From the NCBI RefSeq assembly GCF_010548305.1, contig NZ_JAAGLV010000018.1, positions 62,001-126,000 on the forward strand: DNA of 64,000 bases, read 5' to 3'. The notes under the pieces are model-generated. The model was not told the DNA's origin. It made no database searches and saw only the letters and a program-made list of their open reading frames with translations. Of the stretch, positions 25,805-33,183 are shown one piece after another. Made by a program: the position numbers and the translations under genes. This DNA comes from Streptomyces sp. SID13031. GTDB taxonomy: Bacteria > Actinomycetota > Actinomycetes > Propionibacteriales > Kribbellaceae. How positions within the stretch are numbered: the first letter of the stretch is position 1; each line of letters starts with the position of its first letter.

Positions 25805-27106
25805 CTACGTTACGTCAGCACGAACCTCGTTTGTCTCCGATGACCATCTTCGACTCGTCTGGGCACTTCTCCGCCGCGGCACCCGGTAGACCACCACGGC
25901 CATCGCAGTAGCCACCAGGGTCGCGGTGATCGCCATTGCGAAGCCGAACTGTGGGCCGTGGGCATCCACTGCTCGCCCTGCTACGGCCGCACCCATCGCG
26001 ATGCCGGCCGCGCTGCCAGAGTTCAACCAGGTAAAGGCTTGAGTGAGTACTGCGGGCTCAACCTCCGACTCGACCAGCACTGCGGACAGTACCTGGATCG
26101 GTGCCAGCGCCAAGCCTGGTAGAGCCAGCGCCAAGCCAATGGCCAGAGGGCTGTTCACCACGAGGAGTGGGAGGCTGGTGACGAAGAGGACGGCGAACGC
26201 GATGACGAACTGCCGTTGGGCCGGCGTGCGCCAACGCCTTGCTCCGTAGGCGATTCCGGCGACCAGACTGATCAGGCTGGTGACACTGTAGAGCGGTCCG
26301 GCCAGTGAAGCCGAGTCGCGACTGACAGCGAAGGCTGTGACCGAGACCTGCATGCTGCCGAAGAACAGGCCGATTCCGACAGTGGCACCGACCAGCGCGA
26401 GGAACCTCTTGTGCAGCAGGCGATCCGAGCCCTCCTGGCGAACACGCACGACTGGCGGAGGCGCAGTGCGGCGTTGTGCCGCTAGCGAGAACCCGCCCGT
26501 GAGCAACAGGGTGGTGGCCAACACTGAGCCGGCCACTGGGGAGACCAAGGCGCTCGTCGTTCCAACGAGGGCCGGCCCGACCAGGAAGGCCAGGCTGGTA
26601 CCGAGAGACTCCAGCGCGAAGGCAGACGAGAGGACTGGGGTCCCTCGCAACACGTGCGACCAGCGGGCTGCTGTCTGCGCACCGATCTGCGGGAGCGAAC
26701 CACCTGCCAGCACGCCGGCTAGTACCAGCATCCAGACAGGCGCGGCGGCAAGCGTCAGTGCGATCAGTAGTGCGATGGCAGTCGCATGCAGGAGCAGGGT
26801 GATCGGGAGCATGCGGGGCTGGCCGTAGCGGTCGATCAGGCGGGCTACCTGGGGTCCACCGATCGCTTCGGCGACGGCGAATCCACCGGTCACCACGCCT
26901 GCGACGGCGTACGAGCCGGTGGAGCCGTGGACCAGCCAGACGATGCCCAGTCCGGTCATGGCGATGCCGATCCGCGCTGGCGCGGCGGCTAGGTAGAACT
27001 TCAACGCTCCCGGTGTGCGCAGGGCGACGCGATAGCCGCTCTGGGGCTGCTGCGGTTGTTGTGCAGGCTTTTGGGGCGTGCGGATCCGTCCGGTGAGTGC
27101 CGGCAC
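25805..27106 (-). CDS. MFS transporter
   Basis: Integral membrane protein of 433 residues with a GTG start. After a Gln/Pro-rich cytoplasmic N-terminus come about 12 helices; the loop IDRYGQPRMLPITL after helix 2 is a motif-A variant. The C-terminus is polar and basic. The fold resembles the MFS_1 drug-resistance type exporters; substrate unknown. It lies 166 bp downstream of the ABC exporter of the Cys-rich peptide locus, same strand, and may or may not belong to that locus. Confidence 0.85.
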   Translation of the reverse strand: MPALTGRIRTPQKPAQQPQQPQSGYRVALRTPGALKFYLAAAPARIGIAMTGLGIVWLVHGSTGSYAVAGVVTGGFAVAEAIGGPQVARLIDRYGQPRMLPITLLLHATAIALLIALTLAAAPVWMLVLAGVLAGGSLPQIGAQTAARWSHVLRGTPVLSSAFALESLGTSLAFLVGPALVGTTSALVSPVAGSVLATTLLLTGGFSLAAQRRTAPPPVVRVRQEGSDRLLHKRFLALVGATVGIGLFFGSMQVSVTAFAVSRDSASLAGPLYSVTSLISLVAGIAYGARRWRTPAQRQFVIAFAVLFVTSLPLLVVNSPLAIGLALALPGLALAPIQVLSAVLVESEVEPAVLTQAFTWLNSGSAAGIAMGAAVAGRAVDAHGPQFGFAMAITATLVATAMAVVVYRVPRRRSAQTSRRWSSETNEVRADVT

Positions 27107-27272
27107 GGTAGTACCTTCCGCTGCCCGGTGGGGCGGTGATCGGACCGTGGGCGTCCTGCTGCGCCGGTCCGTCCGTACCGCCTATAACCGTCCATTGTCG
27201 GTAGGAAGCGGGGACGCACGCCGCCTACCGGCTATGTCACCGGGCAGAACCTCGAGGGTTTTGATGACGAAG

Positions 27273-29162
27273 TCAGTCTACGCCACCGCCCGGAGCCTCG
27301 GCGTAGCCGCTGGACTGGAGGGCGAAGAGGCGGGCATAGGTGCCGCCGGTGGAGACCAGGGTGCTGTGGCTCCCCAGCTCGGAGATACGGCCGCCGACCA
27401 GTACTGCGATCCGGTCGGCATCGCGCACGGCCCCCAGGCGGTGGGAGATGAGGACACTCGTCCGGCCCTTCCGGTGAGCGGCGAGACTGACGTGGATCTC
27501 GTGCTCGGCCTCCGCATCCAGACCGGCGGTCGGTTCGTCGAGGATCAGCAGGTCGCGGCGGTCCCGCAGGAAGGCACGAGCCAGCGCGACTCGTTGCCAC
27601 TGACCACCGGACAGCAGCACCCCGGTCTCCGGGTCCTCCTTGTCCTGCTGGTCGAAGTACATCCGGGACAGCATCGTGTCGTACCCGCGAGGCAGGCTCT
27701 CCAGAGTGCTGTCGATGCCGGCCCGGTTCGCGGCCCCCTGAACGCGCGGGCGGAGGTCGCTGGCCAGCTCCTCCGCGCCGTCCACCTCACCGAAGGCGAT
27801 GTTCTCCGCGGCACTGAGCTCGTAACACATGAAGTCCTGGAAGACCGCGCCGAGCCGCCTGCGGAGATCGGTCACCTCGAGCTCGCGCAGGTCGACGCCG
27901 TCCCAGCAGATCGCACCCTTGGTCGGGTCGTAGAAGCGGCAGAGAAGCTTCACCAGCGTGCTCTTGCCTGCGCCGTTGTGCCCGACCAGAGCCGTCGCCT
28001 GTCCGAACGGGATGAACAGGTCGACACCTTGCAGTACCCAGGGATGGTCGTTGCTGTAACGGAACCACACGTCGCGGAACTCGATCCCGTGCCGCAGCTC
28101 CGGTACAGGGATCGCTTCGGCGGCTTCCGGCAGACCTGGGCCTTCGCTCGTCACGGCCCGATAGTGCGCGAACATCAACAGCGCGTTGTGCGCCAGGCCG
28201 ACCCGGTTCACCAGGGCGGCCAGCGCCGCCTGCACTCCGGCCACGGCCGCCACGAAGACCGAGATGTCGCCGAGGGTGAGGCGGCCGTTGCCAGCGGCAA
28301 GTACCGCCCAGACCAGCCCGGCGCCGGCGACAATTGCACCGAGGCCGCCGAGCAGCCCTTGGACCAGCAGGTCGCGCCGGTCCATCCTCCGCTTGTCCGC
28401 GTTCGCCTTCCGGAGTTCGGTGAGCATCCGCCCCCGCAACAGCCGGCCGAGGCCGAGCAGGCGGATCTCCTTGGCCGCCTCCAGGCCGGTCATCAGCTCG
28501 CCGTAGAAGTACTCGCGGCGTTCGGTCGGGGTGAGCCCGGCCATCATCTCCGCGCGACGCCGGCTCAGCTTGAGTTCGGCGTACAGGCCGGGAAGTGCGG
28601 CGACGAGCACGACTGCGGCCATCAGTGGGCTCAGCGCCACCAGGGTGACCACGAACCCGACCAAGGTGAGCACGGACTGGAAGCTGCCCACCACGGCGTC
28701 GAGGATGATCATCGGACCGGAGGTGCTGTGCTGCTCGCTCATCCGCAACCGGTCGCGGAATACCGGGTCTTCGAGCTTCGCCAGCCCTGTCATCCGGACG
28801 GTCGCCTCGTACAGCCGGTCCCGCGTCAGCACCGTCACCCGCCGGGCGACGTCGGCGGCGAGATAGCGCACCACCTCACCTGTCACCGCCATCGCCAGAC
28901 CGGCCACAGCCAGGCCCAGCGCGAGCAACGTCAGGTCGCTGGTGGAGGTGGCGCCCGTCGTCAGCCGATCCAGGACCAGCTTCATCAGCCAGGCGGCCGC
29001 CACCGGTACGAGTCCGCTGACGGCACTCGCCAGCAAGTATCCGGCGAATCCACCGGGCGCGGCACGCCAGGCCACGACGAGCGCCTCGACCGCACCCGCA
29101 GACAACGACCTGATCGAGCCCGGATCACGGCCGGTACTGCGGGCGCTGTCGCGGGCGGTCAT
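27273..29162 (-). CDS. ABC exporter (fused permease and ATPase), no peptidase domain
   Basis: Half-transporter of 629 residues. Residues ~25-330 are the six-helix exporter domain; the nucleotide-binding domain has Walker A GHNGAGKST (about 392-400), signature LLSGGQWQRVALARA (about 513-527), Walker B LLILDEPTAGLD (about 536-547) and the H-loop ISHR. There is no N-terminal C39 peptidase, so it cannot trim a leader itself. The ATG overlaps the stop of the thioredoxin-like gene by one base (TGATG). In context it is the likely exporter of the Cys-rich peptide encoded at 30407-30598. Confidence 0.92.
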   Translation of the reverse strand: MTARDSARSTGRDPGSIRSLSAGAVEALVVAWRAAPGGFAGYLLASAVSGLVPVAAAWLMKLVLDRLTTGATSTSDLTLLALGLAVAGLAMAVTGEVVRYLAADVARRVTVLTRDRLYEATVRMTGLAKLEDPVFRDRLRMSEQHSTSGPMIILDAVVGSFQSVLTLVGFVVTLVALSPLMAAVVLVAALPGLYAELKLSRRRAEMMAGLTPTERREYFYGELMTGLEAAKEIRLLGLGRLLRGRMLTELRKANADKRRMDRRDLLVQGLLGGLGAIVAGAGLVWAVLAAGNGRLTLGDISVFVAAVAGVQAALAALVNRVGLAHNALLMFAHYRAVTSEGPGLPEAAEAIPVPELRHGIEFRDVWFRYSNDHPWVLQGVDLFIPFGQATALVGHNGAGKSTLVKLLCRFYDPTKGAICWDGVDLRELEVTDLRRRLGAVFQDFMCYELSAAENIAFGEVDGAEELASDLRPRVQGAANRAGIDSTLESLPRGYDTMLSRMYFDQQDKEDPETGVLLSGGQWQRVALARAFLRDRRDLLILDEPTAGLDAEAEHEIHVSLAAHRKGRTSVLISHRLGAVRDADRIAVLVGGRISELGSHSTLVSTGGTYARLFALQSSGYAEAPGGGVD

Positions 29163-29707
29163 CAGATTGCAGCGCTGGCGAGCGAGTCCGCCTGGTAGCC
29201 CGAGGAGGTCACTCGCCAGTGCTTGTCGATCACGGCCATCGTCGGCATCGCGTCGACACCGACGGCCTTGGCGATCGGGCCGTTGTCGGGCTCGACCACC
29301 ACCTGGGCGACCTTCGACAGCTTCGCGATCAGTCCCGGCAGCTGGTCCTCACCACCGTGGACGACCGCGAGCACCCGCTCACGGCCCAACGGTTCCGCGA
29401 AGGCGAGAAAGCCCGGAAGTTGCTCGGCGCAGGTCTCACACCAGGTGGAGAAGAAGCCGAGGACCGCGCCGTCGGTGAAGGACGCCCGGCTGACCTCAAG
29501 CCCGTCCGAGGTGGTGGCGGCGAACTCGCCGACGACGGTGCCAGGAGGCAGCCGGCCGGGCTCGAGCTGAGGGCCTGGCCGCGCGTTGACCAGCTTGTCG
29601 AGCACTTCGGCGTGCGTGCGCACCCGCTTGACCAGCCCGAGGGTGAGCAGGAGGTCGAACAGGACGAGAACGCCGACCAGGACCACCGCGGCAGTCAGGA
29701 TTGCCAT
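29162..29707 (-). CDS. MauD/TlpA-like membrane-anchored thioredoxin
   Basis: Thiol-redox protein of 181 residues. One N-terminal membrane helix (MAILTAAVVLVGVLVLFDLL) anchors a periplasm-side thioredoxin domain with the active site TWCETCAEQ (CxxC). Strands VLGFFSTWC and MPTMAVIDKHW with a cis-Pro follow. The layout is that of MauD, which with MauE forms disulfides in the methylamine dehydrogenase light chain. ATG 29707 is chosen because of AAGGAG and the helix it starts. Its stop overlaps the ABC gene start; the MauE-like gene is 29 bp upstream. Probably oxidises or isomerises the Cys-rich peptide. Confidence 0.88.
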   Translation of the reverse strand: MAILTAAVVLVGVLVLFDLLLTLGLVKRVRTHAEVLDKLVNARPGPQLEPGRLPPGTVVGEFAATTSDGLEVSRASFTDGAVLGFFSTWCETCAEQLPGFLAFAEPLGRERVLAVVHGGEDQLPGLIAKLSKVAQVVVEPDNGPIAKAVGVDAMPTMAVIDKHWRVTSSGYQADSLASAAI

Positions 29708-29736
29708 GACCTTCTCCTTGTCGAGTGCGCCGGGCC

Positions 29737-30306
29737 TCAGTGACCGCGGGCGGAGATTTCTGGGGTGCGGAACAGGTCGGTCAGGTCGTCGAAGCGCGTC
29801 ACCAGCAGCCCGGCCACCAGACCGGCGACACCGGCCAGCGCAGCGCCGGCCGGTTCGATCGAGTGGCTTCCGCTCAGGGTTGCCAGACCACCGAACGCGA
29901 CGACGAGAAGTAGGACGTTGCGGACGATATGAGCGGGCCCGAGCGGTGTCGCCTTGGCGCCGAAGCAGCGACACGGCTGCCGTCCGCCGCGGCGCAGGGT
30001 CAGCACGATGGCGACGGTGAAGGCCAGCAATACCGCCGCCGCACCCGCGTGCGCGATGACCGCGACCGGCACCAACGCCGCGTTGACAACGGCCGCCGCC
30101 GAGATCAGCAGCAGCACAGTCAGCGCCAGCTCGGACACCACGACCGCTCGGGCCGCCGGCCGGCGGACAGCCCGCGGCAGCACTTCCAAGGGTCCGGCCG
30201 AGGTGGCGAAATCACGGAACGCCGACCGGCCGGATTTACTGGCCGCCGATATTCCGAAAACCAGGCCGAGAGTAATTGAGCAGGCGAAAAGAAGATATGC
30301 CATCAT
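29737..30306 (-). CDS. MauE/DoxX-family redox membrane protein
   Basis: Integral membrane protein of 189 residues with four hydrophobic segments and the MauE-type motif RQPCRCFGA between helices 3 and 4. MauE proteins pass electrons between the membrane and the partner MauD. A cytoplasmic-side FGISAASKSGRSAFRDFA motif after helix 1 is also typical. Start is one of two adjacent ATGs, behind GGGGA. It follows the Cys-rich peptide gene after a 100-bp gap that holds a 13-bp hairpin, and precedes the thioredoxin gene by 29 bp. No methylamine dehydrogenase subunit is present here, so the client is probably the peptide. Confidence 0.88.
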   Translation of the reverse strand: MMAYLLFACSITLGLVFGISAASKSGRSAFRDFATSAGPLEVLPRAVRRPAARAVVVSELALTVLLLISAAAVVNAALVPVAVIAHAGAAAVLLAFTVAIVLTLRRGGRQPCRCFGAKATPLGPAHIVRNVLLLVVAFGGLATLSGSHSIEPAGAALAGVAGLVAGLLVTRFDDLTDLFRTPEISARGH

Positions 30307-30332
30307 TGATTCCCCGGACCGTCGTCAGGATT

Positions 30333-30374
30333 CACGATGCCGGTGACCTGGAAACCTCCGCCACCGGCATCGTG
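30333..30374. terminator. Attenuator-like hairpin between peptide gene and redox genes
   Basis: cacgatgccggtg (30333-30345) pairs perfectly with caccggcatcgtg (30362-30374) across a 16-base loop. It lies in the minus-strand transcript after the peptide stop and before the MauE-like start. It likely makes most transcripts end after the peptide gene or protects its mRNA, giving more peptide than machinery. Confidence 0.7.
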
Positions 30375-30406
30375 TGGTCAGAATCGCGTCGCGCCGCGGA
30401 CCGGCG

Positions 30407-30598
30407 TCAGCAGGCGCCGACGACGTAGCAGGCCCCACAGGAGCCGGCCGAGCAGTTCTTGACCTTTCTCACGTAGCCGGGGGAGTCCCAGAAACAACCG
30501 CAACTCACCTGGGAGTCCTGGACACCGGCTTCTGCGACAACCTCCGGGACGACCTTTCCGAGGATGCGGTCGCCGAGGTTCTGCAATGCTTTGACCAT
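30407..30598 (-). CDS. Cys-rich precursor-like peptide (63 aa)
   Basis: Small gene with ATG behind AAGGA. The product has a leader-like half, MVKALQNLGDRILGKVVPEV then VAEA (residues 1-24), amphipathic but without a Sec-type hydrophobic core. The rest has six cysteines within 31 residues: CGCFWDSPG, then KNCSAGSCGACYVVGAC at the end. Six Cys allow three disulfides. The AEA at 22-24 resembles a signal-peptidase AxA cleavage site. It leads an operon with MauE-like, MauD-like and ABC-exporter genes and lies next to a divergent S26 peptidase. I cannot name its family. A secreted disulfide-rich peptide (bacteriocin, signal or metal-binding) is inferred. Confidence 0.72.
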   Translation of the reverse strand: MVKALQNLGDRILGKVVPEVVAEAGVQDSQVSCGCFWDSPGYVRKVKNCSAGSCGACYVVGAC

Positions 30599-30670
30599 GT
30601 GTTATTCCTTTCCGAGGAGGGCGGATAACTGGCACGAGAGTACCCACGGAACGCAGGGGCTCGCCAGCGT

Positions 30671-30698
30671 CGAAATTTGCAGGTTGCTGCAACTTTCG
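30671..30698. promoter_or_regulatory. Operator-like palindrome upstream of the Cys-rich peptide gene
   Basis: cgaaatttgcag and ctgcaactttcg form 12-bp arms with one mismatch around gttg. The centre is 87 bp from the peptide ATG, in the divergent region shared with the S26 peptidase gene. Confidence 0.6.
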
Positions 30699-30754
30699 GC
30701 AATCTGGCGACACGGTTTCATGCTGGTCTGAGCGACGGATTGTGAAGTCAGGTT

Positions 30755-30780
30755 CCTGCCAACTGCGAGGCATTGGCAGG
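30755..30780. promoter_or_regulatory. Operator-like palindrome upstream of the S26 peptidase
   Basis: cctgccaa (30755-30762) and ttggcagg (30773-30780) are perfect 8-bp arms with a 10-base gap, 24 bp before the peptidase ATG. The ttggca inside may also be a -35-like element. Confidence 0.55.
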
Positions 30781-30804
30781 CACCGGATCGGGTACGGTCG
30801 GACG

Positions 30805-31308
30805 ATGCCGATCCGTTCATCGCTGGCCGTCTGGCTCGGCTGCGGCGCGCTGCTGGGGCTGCTTGCGGTGCGGACCGCGAGGCGTCGGCTGGCCGCGGTG
30901 ACCGTGGCCGGCCGGAGCATGGAGCCGACCCTGTCCGACAACGACCGGCTGCTCGCATGGCGGGCGCCGCGCCCACTGCGGGTCGGTGACGTGGTCGTGC
31001 TCGAATCCCCGTACGACGCCGGCGTGCTGGTCCGCGAGGACGTCACCATTCCGTGGCAGCGACCGCCGGCCAGGCCTGGCGAGACCAACCGGCGCTGGAT
31101 CGTCAAGCGAGTCGTCGCCCTGGCCGGCGACCGCGTCCCACCAGTTGCCGCAGGCAAGCTCCCCGAGGGCGACACTGTCCCACCCGGCCACCTCCTCGTC
31201 GTCGGCGACAACCCCGACGAGAGCTACGACTCCCGCCAGATCGGCTACATCCCGGCAGAGCGGGTCTTCGGCCTCATCCTCCGCCGGCTGACGGCGACGC
31301 GGACCTGA
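30805..31308 (+). CDS. Small S26-family signal peptidase
   Basis: Membrane-bound serine protease of 167 residues. One N-terminal helix (about 7-23), then AGRSMEPTL with nucleophile Ser38, RRWIVKRVVALAGD with Lys101 as base, and GDNPDESYDSRQIGYI (box E). The core is compact like mitochondrial Imp or archaeal types and lacks the insertions of housekeeping LepB. It is divergent from the Cys-rich peptide operon with palindromes in between. I infer that it cleaves the leader of that peptide after the AEA. No Shine-Dalgarno is evident; it may be leaderless. The 3' end overlaps comB by 35 bp. Confidence 0.85.
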   Translation: MPIRSSLAVWLGCGALLGLLAVRTARRRLAAVTVAGRSMEPTLSDNDRLLAWRAPRPLRVGDVVVLESPYDAGVLVREDVTIPWQRPPARPGETNRRWIVKRVVALAGDRVPPVAAGKLPEGDTVPPGHLLVVGDNPDESYDSRQIGYIPAERVFGLILRRLTATRT

Positions 31309-32041
31309 AGGCGACATCCCCGAGGACAGGAACCGACCCGCTCCCGTCGACCTCAGCTGCGATCACCACGTCCTCCGCAAACCCGTACTCCGCCAGTTCC
31401 CGCCCGCCCGCGCACTCGTGCAGCAGCGTCGGGAGCTCACCAGCAACGTCCCTGTACGCCGCTGCGGCGGCTCGGGCCTCCGGGGACAGTGGCCCGACGC
31501 CACGGTCGACCAGTGCGGCCAGGAACCCACCAGCACCCCAGAGGTCCTCGACGGCCAGGCGTAGTGAGCCGTCGGCCCACCTCTCCCCCGCGGCAACCGC
31601 CACCACCGTCAGTGAAGGGTCATCGACCAGCCTTTGAGCCGCCCAGTCCGCTGCGGCCGACCGGTTGCGCAGCGATACGGCCAGCACAGTCGAGCCGCTG
31701 TCGCTGAGTTGCTGGGAGATCGTCGAGCCATTGGGCGACGGGAGCACCAGGCGGCGTACACCTTGTGCCTGCCGGATCGAGACCGGCGAGAGAGTGATGC
31801 CTTGCTTCTGCGACCGGCCTACGGCCAGTACGGCGCCGTGCTGTTCGGCGTACGCGACTGCGGTCTCGTCTCGCCAGCGGTACGGGTAGACGTCGAGACC
31901 GAGGTCGACGGCGACAGTGACGGCGGTGGTGAAGGACAGTACGTCCACCACCGCCACCAGGTTGCCGGGAACGGCAGCCGCGCCGACCGGCCCCCAGTCG
32001 AAGCCGACGCGGAATCCCTGCTGTGCATAGGGGCTGGTCAC
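31274..32041 (-). CDS. comB: 2-phosphosulfolactate phosphatase family protein
   Basis: ComB-family protein of 255 residues. It has VAVVDVLSFTTAVTVAVD near the N-terminus, the LPSPNGSTISQ motif in the middle, VVAVAAGERWADGSLRLAVEDLWGAG and a C-terminal VIAAEVDGSGSVPVL. In methanogens ComB makes sulfolactate for coenzyme M; actinobacterial members have unknown roles, so the enzyme name is by family only. Convergent with the S26 peptidase (35-bp overlap). Downstream neighbour is the DUF3151 gene's 5' side on the same strand. Confidence 0.85.
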   Translation of the reverse strand: MTSPYAQQGFRVGFDWGPVGAAAVPGNLVAVVDVLSFTTAVTVAVDLGLDVYPYRWRDETAVAYAEQHGAVLAVGRSQKQGITLSPVSIRQAQGVRRLVLPSPNGSTISQQLSDSGSTVLAVSLRNRSAAADWAAQRLVDDPSLTVVAVAAGERWADGSLRLAVEDLWGAGGFLAALVDRGVGPLSPEARAAAAAYRDVAGELPTLLHECAGGRELAEYGFAEDVVIAAEVDGSGSVPVLGDVAFRSASPSAGGG

Positions 32042-32098
32042 CGACGGATCATGTCCCGTCGGTGCCGACCCCTACAACCTACTTAGCTACTTGACTGC

Positions 32099-32506
32099 TT
32101 ATGCCAGTACGTCGGCCGCTGTGGGCGACGAGTCGCGCAGGAACGTAGTACAGCGCTCGGCCTCGTCCGTCTCGCCGATGATCCCGGCTGCCTTGCCGAG
32201 AACAGCCAGGCAGCGCAGGAAGCCGCGGTTCGGCTCGTGCTCCCACGGGACCGGCCCGTGCCCCTTCCAGCCGTTGCGGCGGAGCAGGTCCAGAGCGCGG
32301 TGGTAACCGGTCCGGGCGTAGGCGTAGGCCTCGATCGTGTTGCCCTCGGCGAGGGCAGTCTCCGCGAGCACCGACCAGGCCAGTGAGGAGGTCGGGAACT
32401 TGGCCGCGATGTCGACCGCGGCGGCCCCGGCGGCGAGTTCCGCTGCCGCCGGGTCGACGGGGAGTAATGTCTCGGGTGGGCCTGATAGCAGATTGTTCAA
32501 TTCCAT
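32099..32506 (-). CDS. DUF3151 protein
   Basis: A 135-residue actinobacterial protein of unknown function. It begins MELNNLLSGPPETLLPVDP, the usual start of DUF3151, and carries the helical repeat-like segment FPTSSLAWSVLAETALAEGN, AYAYARTGYHRALDLLRRNGWKG and PNRGFLRCLAVLGKAA. ATG 32506 is chosen for conservation; a GTG at 32527 would add seven residues. DUF3151 genes commonly neighbour the class II aldolase gene, which is present here 2.7 kb away. Confidence 0.85.
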   Translation of the reverse strand: MELNNLLSGPPETLLPVDPAAAELAAGAAAVDIAAKFPTSSLAWSVLAETALAEGNTIEAYAYARTGYHRALDLLRRNGWKGHGPVPWEHEPNRGFLRCLAVLGKAAGIIGETDEAERCTTFLRDSSPTAADVLA

Positions 32507-32651
32507 AGCTCCATCTTCGCCGATCACGAAGCCGTACCGGCACGTGACCGTCTGACGAAATCCGTTGACCGTTCACCCGATGGCCACGGATGCTTGAGAC
32601 CTTGCGTCGAGACCGCCGTGGTTCCCAGCTACGGCCGGAAGGAGGCACCGG

Positions 32652-33101
32652 ATGAGCGTGATCGTCCTGAACGCGTCATACGAGCCGCTGCACACCGTGT
32701 CGATCCAGCATGCCATCCGGATGCTGGTCCGCGAGGTAGCAGTGGTCGAAGAGGCACACGGAGAGCGGACCATCGGCCCGTTTCCGGTGCCACGCGTGCT
32801 GCGACTGGTCCGCTATGTGGTGACTCACTGGCGTTACGCGGCCGGCCGGATGAAGTACAGCAAGCACGGCGTACTGCGGCGGGACAAGTTCCACTGCGCC
32901 TACTGCGGGCTGGCCAACGCCGACACGATGGATCATGTCCAGCCAAGATCCAGAGGCGGCCGGACGGAGTGGCTGAACGCGGTCGCCGCCCATGCCTCGT
33001 GTAACGAGCGCAAAGGCAATCGGACGCCGTCCGAGGCCAATATGCCGCTCCTGTGGCAACCCTGGGTACCGACTCGCGCCGAGCTCGTCATACAGACATG
33101 A
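32652..33101 (+). CDS. HNH endonuclease
   Basis: A 149-residue nuclease-fold protein. A typical N-terminal VLNASYEPLHTVSIQHAIRML precedes a zinc-ribbon HNH core: CAYCG (Cys82, Cys85), MDHVQPRSRGG (Asp94-His95), LNAVAAHASCNERKGNRTP (Asn109, His114, Cys117). GGAGG at 32641-32645 marks the start. This class is common and monocistronic in actinobacteria, and is of unknown role. Confidence 0.9.
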   Translation: MSVIVLNASYEPLHTVSIQHAIRMLVREVAVVEEAHGERTIGPFPVPRVLRLVRYVVTHWRYAAGRMKYSKHGVLRRDKFHCAYCGLANADTMDHVQPRSRGGRTEWLNAVAAHASCNERKGNRTPSEANMPLLWQPWVPTRAELVIQT

Positions 33102-33183
33102 CGGGCTATTTTTATGCCCTCTTCTGTCCACAGCTTTGAAGTAGCCGCCGGTTCGGGGCGCTGAGCGGTGCACCTTCTTAGGT

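Noticed and set aside
27078..29198. A 706-codon open frame on the plus strand across the ABC exporter gene
   Set aside because: It lies wholly antisense to the exporter, is His/Gln/Arg-rich in the manner of GC-frame shadows, and has no recognisable motif.
27273..30598. Redox genes considered as part of a methylamine dehydrogenase operon
   Set aside because: No MauA/MauB or quinohemoprotein subunit is present; only the MauD/MauE-like pair occurs, with an exporter and a Cys-rich peptide.
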